Shown here: piece by piece, positions 54,973-64,000 of the stretch
Position numbering within the stretch: the first letter of the stretch is position 1
How the letters are laid out: each line of letters begins with the position of its first letter
Assembly (NCBI GenBank): GCA_027625915.1
Contig: JANTQA010000023.1
Coordinates: forward strand, 14,074,001 to 14,138,000
Length of the DNA: 64,000 nt
Source: Anaeramoeba flamelloides
Taxonomy: Eukaryota; Metamonada; Anaeramoebidae
Direction of reading: 5' to 3'
The notes under the pieces: generated by a model
The model's database searches: none
The model's input: only the letters and a program-made list of their open reading frames with translations
What the model was told of the DNA's origin: nothing
Made by a program: the position numbers and the translations under genes

Positions 54973-55514
54973 TTCCAAAAGAAAAACGATAATCGGCCAA
55001 AATCTTAGCCATTATAAATTCCATATAACTGCAAAGAAAACAAACATATTTAATGATTGTCTTCCATTTTGAACACCTGTTTTGATTTTTTAAGGAAGAT
55101 ACATCCCAAATCAATTCTTCAGATACTGATATAAATCCCTATCCTTTCACTCACGGATAATGGCAAAAGCCTTTACGCTCTTTTATCTAGAGTTAAAATA
55201 AATTATTTTTTTATTAAATAATTTCTTTGAATTTGCATCCCTTTCAGAAAATCTGACAATCTAACCTTATATTTTTTTTTAAATTTGATTTCAAACCCTA
55301 TCACTTTAATCAATTGGTTTTCAATTATATCTTAAACGGCAAAAAAAGTTATCAAAAAATAATAAACAATAAGAATTTGGTTGACTTGTTCTTTTGTTTG
55401 AGTGAAAAAATCCAATTACTTTTAGTTGTAAAATAAAAAGATCAAAATTTTCATACAACTTTCCAAAATGATTATCTCTCAAGATTTGAAACCAATCTTC
55501 TAAATTCCCCAATT
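54973..55514 (-). CDS. Candidate partial gene: three in-frame mini-exons
   Basis: Minus-strand blocks 55514-55420 (95 nt), 55186-55155 (32 nt) and 55028-54973 (56 nt) each have an AG acceptor and a GT donor (GTAATT, GTGAGT, GTAAGT), and all three join in one frame. The reading is LGNLEDWFQILRDNHFGKLY…, then IKERKGFCHYP, then YMEFIMAKILADYRFSFG. The first block has the W-F-x-x-L…F-x-x-L-Y spacing seen at the start of SAM domains, a weak resemblance. I could not find the start or the next exon with confidence. A degenerate duplicate of the first exon is present in repeat R7 copy 1 (34930-35066). Confidence 0.33.
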
Positions 55515-55660
55515 CTAAAAAGGAAAATAATAATTTAAGACAAAATTACAAAATTAACAGTTGTGAAATTTTACAATGGTTTAAAAATCTTTTTTTGGAA
55601 AGCTGAATGAAAATATTATTCCTTTGATTTTGCAAAAAATAGTAATTCACTTTTAAAAAA
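55400..55660 (-). repeat. Repeat R7, copy 2 (no MITE insertion)
   Basis: Partner of 34930-35690. It spans the first candidate mini-exon and about 150 bp upstream of it, and lacks the MITE-2 insertion. Similarity is roughly 70% by eye. Confidence 0.5.
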
Positions 55661-57278
55661 GAATAAAAGCTAAATGAACTTTGAGATTAATGTTTTTTTT
55701 TTTTCTTTAAATTTTAAGTATATAATTTCAAACCTTTAATTTTCAAATTCTAATATTGTCCAAGATTTTTTTAAAGTGAATAATAATAATAACAATAATA
55801 ATAAATCCACCGTTTATGTAATATTAGAGTCATTTATATAGAATTATAAATAAAAATGTGTTATTTAAATTATCATATTGGTAGAAAGAAATTTACTTGT
55901 TCTAAAGTTACAATATTAGAGATTTTCCAAGAAGAGATTTTTTTTTTTATCAAACCTAAAAGTCTAAATATAAAAATTATCTCTAAATCACATCCACGTG
56001 AAAATTGAAATTTTTGAGGAAAAAATACACTTTATCACCTACCCTTTTGGACAGTGTTATAATTTATATCTGTTGACCCACTCTTAAAAAGGTATATTGG
56101 ATTTAAACTTTTTACTATCTTATAAACTTTTTTTGGATATTTTCTAAAAGTTTTTTATCAAAAAATAATACCAGAATATTAAATTTCTATTCAAATTCAT
56201 TTTTTTTAATAATTTTATCATTCATCAGATTCTTAGCCAATTTATTATTATTAAATAGACTTTAATTTAAATTATAATTTCTTAAACATCTTGATTGTTC
56301 ATTATAAACATCATAACATCAGAAAAATTTTCTGTATTTATTACCATCGATTTGTTTTTTTTTCTTAAAGAAAAACTAAATTAAAAGGGAAACAATGTCT
56401 CTCCTACGTAAATACCAATTACTACCTTTAGTTAATAGAGAGTTGGAATATTTATATAATTGTATTTTTCATATTTTTTTAAATTGAATGGTAAATTAAA
56501 GAACTGTGGAGAGACCAATCATAAATTCAAATTTCAATTATATAAAATTCACTATCTACCTTTTCATGTTTTTTTTTTATTTTTCTTTGAAAATTCCATA
56601 ATAAATTTAAAATTTTAATTCTTGGATCTATTTTTTTTTCTTTAATTCAAATTCTTTTTTTACTACACTAAATTCCAAAAAAAATTAATTCTTTCATAAA
56701 ATTATTTATAAAAAGATCTTGAATTGATTTTATTTATGGTGGTAAGTTGACAATTTAGTTGGTTGAATATATTCCCAATTTTGTGTACGAATATTAGATT
56801 TCTTTTTTTAATTAATATTAATATTTTATTCTGATTTCTCTTTAATCTAAATAAAAAAAACTTTAAATTTATAGTTATCATAAAAATAAACTATTCATGG
56901 AGTTACAGTCTTGAAAATAGTAATAAACAGGGTAAAAACTTTTGATCCTTTAAGAATTAAAATCAATACTAAACATTTCTCTTTTGAAAAAAAGTGGAAA
57001 AAAAAGCTGATCGAATCTAAAATAATTTATTTGTTATTACAGATTCAATACAATTTGTTTTGAAACTTTCCATTTATTTAATCAACAGATACTGGATATC
57101 AGTAATAACCTTTTCCTCCTCTGACTATTAGAAAAGAAAGACTAATCCCTTCTAATAAGAATTTGAGTGGAACTTTTATCTCAATTTGATTGCCAATAAT
57201 AAAAAAGAAGAATCACAACTCTGATTGTTTCTGTATTCCAAAAAGAAAAAGAGAATAGAAAAACTCTTGCTCAAAATG

Positions 57279-57416
57279 GATTTGGAACAAAAAGATTTTT
57301 TCCTTAAAAACGTGACATATTTTTATTATCAACAAAATGAAACATCAACATCAAAAGATAAAAGCATGAATAACAAAAAACTCTTCAGCAAAATTAAATT
57401 CTTTAACTTTTCTTAA
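57279..57416 (+). other. Small upstream open frame, 45 residues
   Basis: ATG 57279 to TAA 57414-57416 encodes a Lys/Asn/Phe-rich peptide beginning MDLEQKDFFLKNV. It lies 113 bp before the start of fusion gene B on the same strand, so it could be an upstream ORF in the B transcript or a relic exon. Fusion gene A has no equivalent. Coding status is doubtful. Confidence 0.2.
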
Positions 57417-57529
57417 TTGGTTCAAAATTTATTTCATTTTTTTATCTTCAACGATTGTTTTTCTTTTTTTCTTGTGTAAAAAACAAAAAAAAATTAAAGT
57501 CTAAACAAAAAAAAAGAACAAACAGAAAA

Positions 57530-58265
57530 ATGTCCCAAAAAAATAAACAAAATTCGCACCAAAGTATCATCGAAGAAGGGCTTCCTGAGAAAAGACAAAA
57601 AACCACAAATTCTCAAACTTCCAAAACCCCAAAAACTTCAAATATGGATACCAGACAAAACAGACCAAGAAAAAAAAGAACACCAAACCCAAAATTAAAT
57701 ACACAAAATAAATTAGAACTCAACAAAAAACCAACTAAAAACCAAAAACACAAATATACCAAACTTTATTATGAGAGAAATAATGTGAAGGAAATTGGTC
57801 AAGAAGTAGCAATGGGAAAAGACATTACAAAGAAGGGTTTTCAAAACAATATGCATGATCTTTATGAAACCCTCCAAAAAGCTTGTTTAATGTCTTCGTT
57901 TGCATTATCGGAAAATGAAGAAGAAGACAAATTTCAATTTTTTGAAAGCAAAAACAAACATCTGTTTTTTAAAAAATATTATCAAGGTTCGAATTTTGGT
58001 ATCAATGTTGTCCATGTTTTTTCTGAAAAACCAAAAAGACTATTTGTCTCAATTTCAATCAAAAACTATGATTGCTGTACAATTTTTGGTGAAAATAAAG
58101 ATCCTTATTCAGAGGATCCAGATTGCGAACCTTCACTATTTTACCTTTCAAAAACAATTCCCTTGAACGAATATATCAGTTACCTCAGCACCGATCCAGA
58201 AAAAAGAATACCCGTCGTCTTTTGTGGCCATGGTTTAGGTAAATCTTTTCTTTTTTTTACAAACA

Positions 58266-58299
<34 letters not shown>

Positions 58300-60314
58300 C
58301 TTTTTACGAAAAACACCAAATAACTTGACAATTTTTTTGCAGCCCATTTACAAATAAAATCTCATGTTTATTTTTTTAAAAGGTAATTCCACGAACAATT
58401 TTGAAAAAGAAAAAGATTGTGTGAATTGAAATTTACCTTGACTACTGGCGTTTGAAAGTTAAAATGAATAAAATTTCTCCTCATTTTATCGTTTTTCAAG
58501 ACTGGGAACCCTTGTTTCATTTTAATACTCTTAGTTCTTCCAAAACAAAGTAATAAAAAAAAAAAAGGAACCTCACAAATGAATCAAGATCACAAACCCC
58601 AACCTACTTCTTTGAGAACTAAATTTCTATTTGAAAAAAGAAAAAGAAAAATATTGAAAATTTTTTCCCATTTATTATTCAAATACCAGTAATAATACAA
58701 GTGAAAAACAGGTGCTCATTTGATTTTCATAAATCAGTAATTTTGGGTATATCTTTGAGCTATTTAAAAAATGAACTATTAAGAGTCTCAGATATTCAGA
58801 AAATTGAAAGTAATTTTCAAAAAATATTCACTTTTTGTTTCCAAAACAGCCATTTTTAAAAAGTGACTTTTTTTCAAAAAGCTTTTTGAAGTTTTCTATT
58901 TTAAAAAAGTGAAAACTATTTCAGAATTCAAACCTTTTGAATGATTTCCTGATTAGATAAGCGATTGCTTTTGTTTTAATCAAAACTGGGTAAAGTTTTC
59001 CATTTTTTTAAAAAAAGTTATAATCCAACCTTTGAATGCGATGTAGAGGTTTTGGTGAGAAGAAATGCACCTTTTTTAAAAATTTTGACTTTGCTGTATT
59101 TCTCACCTTTATTTTTTTACTTTTATCAATCTAAAAAAAAAACAAAAAAAAAAGTCCACACTTTATTAAATTCGCTGTACAATCATTTCCCATTAAATAA
59201 AAGGAAAATTTTTGTTTCAATTTCCCAAATATTTTTTCATCATAATTAAAAGAAAAAAACCCAAGAGTTACACAAAAGTATTTAAAAATAAAAAAATTTT
59301 AAAACAAGTTCTTCTTTATTGAACTTTTGAGATAAAAATTCAATTTTATTAATTTGAATTTTCCAGTATTCATTTTTTTCTTTGATCTTCAATCGTAACA
59401 TTCGATCATATTACTTCTTCTTTACTTGGTTTTATTTTTCATTCTTTAGTGTTCAAAAATGCTGTTTATTCAAAACTCATTTTTATATTCAACAATAAAT
59501 GGTTAGCAAGAATTTAACTCAAACGTTAGATACCAAAATTGTTTAATTATTTTCTCTTTAATTAATTCAAATATGCACTTGAGATATATATTCATAAATT
59601 TAACAATATCTACTTTAATTCTATTTTGAAAGTAACTTTACTATATTTGTGTAATCATTTAAACTAATCAAAGTTTTCTTTTGAAAAATGATTTAAACTT
59701 TGTTTCAGTCGAAATGTGTTTCAAAAAAAAACATTTTTTTCAAATCTCAATTATTTTTTAAAAATTGACCTTTTAGGAACAAATAACAAATAAGAATAAT
59801 AATAAACAACAAAGGATAGTTGATATTCTGATGAAAAAAAAAACATAAAATCAATAGATTTTCTTAAAAATTGAAAAACTCAAAATTCTTTGCAACCTTA
59901 TTGAAAAAAACAACAACGCTCATTTTGATCTTCAATTGAAGATCTTCAGAAAATCCCAATAGAAATAAATATTATTTTTCTACAAATCATTTTTACTGGT
60001 TTCAGTAACATTAAAATAACATGTTTTTACCCAGTGACTATCGATCTTGCAAAAAAAAAATTTAAAAATGAATTTCCTTTTAAAAAAAAAATCGAAAAAA
60101 TGATTTCAATTTTGAAATTTTCCAAAATAAATTATTGTTTTCAAATATCGATTAAATCCCTTTAAACGTATCTATTCAAACCCTTTAAACAAATGTAATT
60201 TCACACCTCACAACTGGGCCCCATTGACTTGAAAATGGTTTACATTGCTGATACCACTCTAACTTTAAATTAAATTGATTTTTGTTTTTCCTTACTGTCA
60301 TTTTCCAATTAATC

Positions 60315-60349
<35 letters not shown>

Positions 60350-63300
60350 TTTCACTCTTGGGGGGGGGAAGTGAAACATGAAAAAAAGTGTTTGATGTCT
60401 TTGAGTTGGAAAAAATTTAAACGAGATCTTTAAAAAATCAATTCAAAATAAAAGCACACCTATAATTTATTTCTTCTTATTGAACCTTAAGCTAAAATGA
60501 AATTTTTTTACAAATAGGAGTCTAAAATTATTTATTTTTTTCATGTTATTCTTTCTTATCAAAAATACATCAAAAAACAAAAACAAAAATAATAATAATT
60601 GTATTATATTATATTTCAAATAGGTGGCACAATTGCACAGATAATCACCTTTAATTTATTTAAAGAATTAGATTCAAGAAAAATCAAGCTTGTCATTGGT
60701 AAAGATTTAGTTGGAATTGGATTTGGATCACCATTGTGGCTAAAAACTAATAAAATTCCAACATTAAATTATAAATTAAAATTATTAAATCATTTATTTA
60801 TTAATGTCCATTGTAGAAATGATCTTTTGCCAATGATTTTCACATTACATTTTTCACTCTGTCAAAAATTTCTCAGCATTGATCCTACTATTAATCACAA
60901 TGATGCTTTAAAAAACTTTGATTATTTAATCAAAAACTATTTCAAATCAAATAAATTACATTTTGAAGTAAATTCAAATTATTATCTTCAAAAAATTTAT
61001 AAAAAATATTGTGACAAAAAATTTAAATTAGATTTCAAATATTCCCCAATTGGGATCTTTATTCATTCTAAAAAAAATAAAAAATTTAAATTAATTTTTC
61101 GGAGGCAGCAAATGGATTTATTTTTGAATCAATTAAAAAATAAAATGAAAAGCAAATTTGATCAAATATTTTCATTCCATAATATTATTTCTTACTTAAA
61201 AATGTTTAATTTAACTTCAAAAACAAATTTATTTGAAAATGAACTTAATAATAATATTGAAAACAATTCAAGCAATAATAACAATGATAACCAAAAAAAA
61301 AAAAAAATACAAATCAAGAATCATCCAAAAAAGCAAATATATAAAAAATATCCAATAATTATTAAAAATTTGAAAGTATTGGCTTGTAACGATTGGATTC
61401 AATTAACTTTAATAGGGAAAAATTTAGATCATTCAGCAATGGGGACAAGAAATCAAAAATTCAAACTTGATGATCCTTATTATCCATTAATTTTATATAA
61501 TGCACCGATTTCTGAATATAGTGAATTAACAACGATTCATATTTCTTCAAATAAACTTATTTTTTCAATGTCAAATTTTAAAAATTTCAATTTCCAAAAT
61601 TTTTCGTTCAAAATTAAAACTCTATTTAATAGCTCACAAGAAATAAATATATTAAAAGAAAATATCATTCACCGAAAAATATCAACAAAAATTTTGAAAA
61701 ATTTTCAAAATTTTGATTTTAATTTCTTTCAGGCATTGATTACCCAATCCTTTTACCAAATTAAAGAAAAATATCACGCTAAATTTAGTTATAATGATTT
61801 TATTGAAAGTCACGAAAACAATAATAATGGTCAGTATAAATTTCAAAAAAATGAGAAAGAAGAGTTATTAAATTCTTCAATTTTATTAAATCGTTTAGAA
61901 GAATTAACAAACACCTTAGAGAATAGATCTTTAGGATTTAAAGATATTTTAGATGATACTATTTTTCGCAATTATATCCGTGGGACAAATATCGCAGTAA
62001 ACTATTCTTTGGAAAACATTCAACCATTGCTTGTGAACATTTCTAAGCCATTATTATTATCCTTAAAAAATGATTTAACGAATTATAATATTCTTGATCA
62101 ATTTGGAATTTATTTAGATCAAAAAAGAAATAATAAATTAAGAATTGGGAAACAAATAGTTGATTTTTCAGGGTATGGCGACAAATTTCTAAAAATTAAA
62201 GAAAAGCAAACACAAATAAATTATTTACACATTCTTATTTTTTTTTTAACAGAAATCAAATCAAATATGACTAGCATTAATCTAATAAATGCTTCTGAAA
62301 TGGAAAATGAAATAATTAGGAATTTAATGGGTGATAAAAAGAAATTAAAAAAATTCATTATAGAGAAATTTTCAACTTACATTAGTTATATTGATTATAG
62401 AATTATCTGTAATCAAGAAGAAAAAACCAATTCTTCAAATTCAGATGATGATCAAAAGAACCTGGTGGTGAATGATTTAGATGATGATTCAGGTAATAAA
62501 TTAAAAATTAGAGAAAAGAAAAATAATTCCATATCCAATGAAGGAAATTATGAAATAGATCACAATGAAAAAGAAATAGAGTTAGAAATTCAAAAAGAAG
62601 AAGAAAAAAAAATTGATTCTGATTCTGATTATAGTTCTGAAAAAGATAACAATAAGATTATTATTAATAATAGTAATAAAGAAGATGAAGGTAACGGGAG
62701 TGATCAAAATGATATAGAAATTAATTATGATGATGATGATGATGATGAGGATGAGGATGAGGATGAGGATTATGAAAAGAAAAAATATAAATATCAAATG
62801 ATTAATGAAAAATTTACAAATATTTTAGAAAGCAAATTTCAAAATTATAAAAATTTTGATTCAACTTCACAATTAATAATCAATAAAAGAATTAGTTTTA
62901 TTTTTATGATCAATGAAATGAGAAAACTTTTATCCAAACGATTAATAATTGGTGTTATTGGTGTCTCCAATTCGGGTAAAACTACTTTTGTTAATAAGGC
63001 ATTCAATAAAAAATTAAATTGTGGAATTAGTATCGAAGATAGAACAAGAGAGGTTAGTTTATTTGGGTTGGGAGATTCAAATAATTATTTTGTAATGGAT
63101 TTTCCTGGCTCTGACGACGTTGAAAAGAAGGTTAGAAATTTAAATAAATATTTTAATTGCAACCCATGTCTTTATGTTTACACATGTACCGCGGAACACA
63201 TTCAACGCTCTGAAAGAAAGGCATTAAAAATAATTTCAAAATATAATGTACCAACAATTATTTGTTTAAATAAGGTGGATCATTATCCAGAATTGCTCAA

Positions 63301-64000
63301 GGAAGAAATATCAAAATACAAAAAATACTTGGAAACAAATTCAAAAGATATTTATTGGACGAGTTTCAAGCCAAATAAAGACCACATTCATACAAAATTA
63401 AAAAAATTTGAAAATAAAGCCAAAAAATGTAAAAATTATCGCTCAATTGATGATATCAAAAAATGGATTTGTAAAGAATTATATCTTCAAGTTGAAAGTA
63501 ATAAATTTCTTTTAAATGAATTAAAAAGGGTTGTTGAGAATGAATTTAAATTTGATTTTGAAGAAATTAAAAAACAAATCGAAATCGATTTAACAATAGT
63601 TAATAAGAATAATATAAGCAATGATAATAATGATAATAATAAAACTGTTACTAGCAGTAGTATCATAAACAGCACAACTTCTAATAACGATTATGGATTT
63701 AGTTATATGTTCCGTTATAGTAATTATTTAAATAAGGCAAAGGATCTTTTTCAATTAAAATCAAAAAAAAAATTAACCATTTCAACGCCGACTTTTTCTT
63801 CATTACCATTTTCCAAAAAAAAAAAAATTAATTTTTTTAAATTTAGAGCAGTCGTTATTTCAAATCTGCAGCTAGGAGCAGGTGTAAGATTAAACGGGAG
63901 ATTTCCTCAATATGGAAATAAAAGATTATTAACAGAATTTTTAAATTCAATAACAAAAGAAAAAACAATCACTCATTTAATATTATTGGGTAATATTTGG
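57530..64000 (+). CDS. Fusion protein B: paralogue of A, runs off the window (>=1,362 residues)
   Basis: Exon 1 is 57530-58238 and exon 2 starts at 60624, with a 2,385-bp intron at exactly the same phase and codon as in A. Exon 2 stays open for 1,125 codons to the window edge. The elbow GHGLGGTIAQI again has Gly (235) in the nucleophile place, with NDLLPM (Asp303) following. The P-loop GVSNSGKT at 1016, DFPGSDD and NKVD are intact. In the phosphoesterase domain the first motif reads SNLQLG (Asn1317, Gln1319 for Asp and His) and the second reads GNIW (Asn1360 for Asp), so metal binding should be lost. The hydrophobic segment of A is replaced by polar sequence. A's start codon is AAG here, and translation must begin 13 codons later at 57530, a site that is ACG in A. 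The exon 1 linker is shorter than in A. There is no stop or frameshift in what is visible, so this is a maintained paralogue and not a simple pseudogene. Confidence 0.85.
58239..60623 (+). other. Long intron of fusion gene B (2.4 kb)
   Basis: Donor GTAAATCTTTTC and acceptor ATTTCAAATAG match the intron of gene A. Contains a T tract of about 30 at 58269-58299, R5 copy 4 (59695-60045, inverse) and a poly-A tract of about 30 near 60317-60346 followed by a GGGGGGGG run at 60361-60368. No internal exon is recognised. Confidence 0.85.
59695..60045 (-). repeat. Dispersed repeat R5, copy 4 (in intron B)
   Basis: Reverse complement of the copy in intron A, but in the same orientation relative to transcription. 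Shares 'gatcttcagaaaatccc', 'caacaacgctcattttgatc' and 'tttgtttcagtcgaaa'. Most similar pair among the four R5 copies by eye. Confidence 0.7.

Larger units (their letters stand above)
52358..57529. other. 5.2-kb spacer between the head-to-head fusion genes
   Basis: Both fusion genes start from this spacer. Similarity between the two 5' flanks is limited to roughly 30-40 bp before the starts ('tttcttgtgtaaaaaacaaaaa'); beyond that they differ, which places the duplication breakpoint close upstream. The spacer holds a plus-strand open block with cyclin-like character (52456-52748), R2 copy 2 (54375-54970), three in-frame minus-strand mini-exons (54973-55514) that overlap repeat R7 copy 2, and a 46-codon plus-strand frame at 57279-57416 just upstream of gene B. 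Confidence 0.6.

Noticed and set aside
62582-62797. Ile-rich minus-strand frame, with its mirror at 45780-45995
   Set aside because: Both are antisense translations of the acidic Asp/Asn linker of the fusion proteins.
1-64000. CRISPR arrays, rRNA genes, bacterial operons or an autonomous transposase
   Set aside because: No regularly spaced repeats, no rRNA-like conserved stretch, no ribosome-binding-site-led gene clusters and no DDE transposase frame were seen; the repeats found are short non-autonomous elements.

Overview
This window is nuclear DNA from a very A/T-rich protist. Coding exons end at ordinary TAA/TGA stops under the standard code. Introns are GT-AG and range from about 130 bp to about 4 kb. 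Proteins carry Asn/Lys/Gln low-complexity runs, and intergenic DNA is packed with A/T tracts and short transposon-like repeats. Gene content (Rab GTPase, ribosomal protein uL14, Misato, a caffeoyl-CoA-type O-methyltransferase) is plainly eukaryotic. The style recalls Amoebozoa or other amoeboid protists such as anaeramoebae, but the sequence alone does not fix the lineage.

Layout. 1-2939: repeats only. 2940-10509 (-): a complete six-exon Rab GTPase of 201 residues, with a 10-nt microexon, a 3.98-kb and a 2.27-kb intron, and a terminal Cys-Cys. 14322-16265 (+): a 647-residue basic, N/Q/K-rich orphan. 21067-23157 (+): Misato/DML1, a tubulin-like protein. 23158-33963: about 10.8 kb without a complete gene, holding nested repeats and one isolated kinase-like exon. 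33964-34690 (-): ribosomal protein uL14 (RPL23), three exons, 140 residues. 37926-38603 (+): O-methyltransferase. 38604-43586: repeats, including two long foldback elements.

43587-52357 (-) and 57530-64000+ (+) are the most interesting part: two divergently transcribed, head-to-head paralogues of a very large multidomain protein. The order is a disordered N-terminus, a class-3-lipase-like alpha/beta-hydrolase fold, an Asn/acidic linker, a P-loop GTPase domain and a calcineurin-like metallophosphoesterase domain. In both copies the lipase nucleophile serine is replaced by glycine (GHGLGG) while the downstream Asp motif remains, and one long intron splits the nucleophile elbow at the same base. 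Copy A has a full set of phosphoesterase metal ligands. Copy B, intact and open to the window edge, has Asn/Gln at the first metal motif and Asn at the second, so its phosphoesterase domain looks like a pseudoenzyme. The 5.2-kb spacer holds candidate minor exons of unrecognised genes.

The mobile DNA is mostly small non-autonomous DNA elements of Tc1/mariner style (inverted ends, TA duplications). Three of them interrupt older repeats for which an uninterrupted copy also lies in the window, giving internal empty-site/filled-site comparisons. No transposase gene, rRNA, convincing tRNA or CRISPR array was seen.
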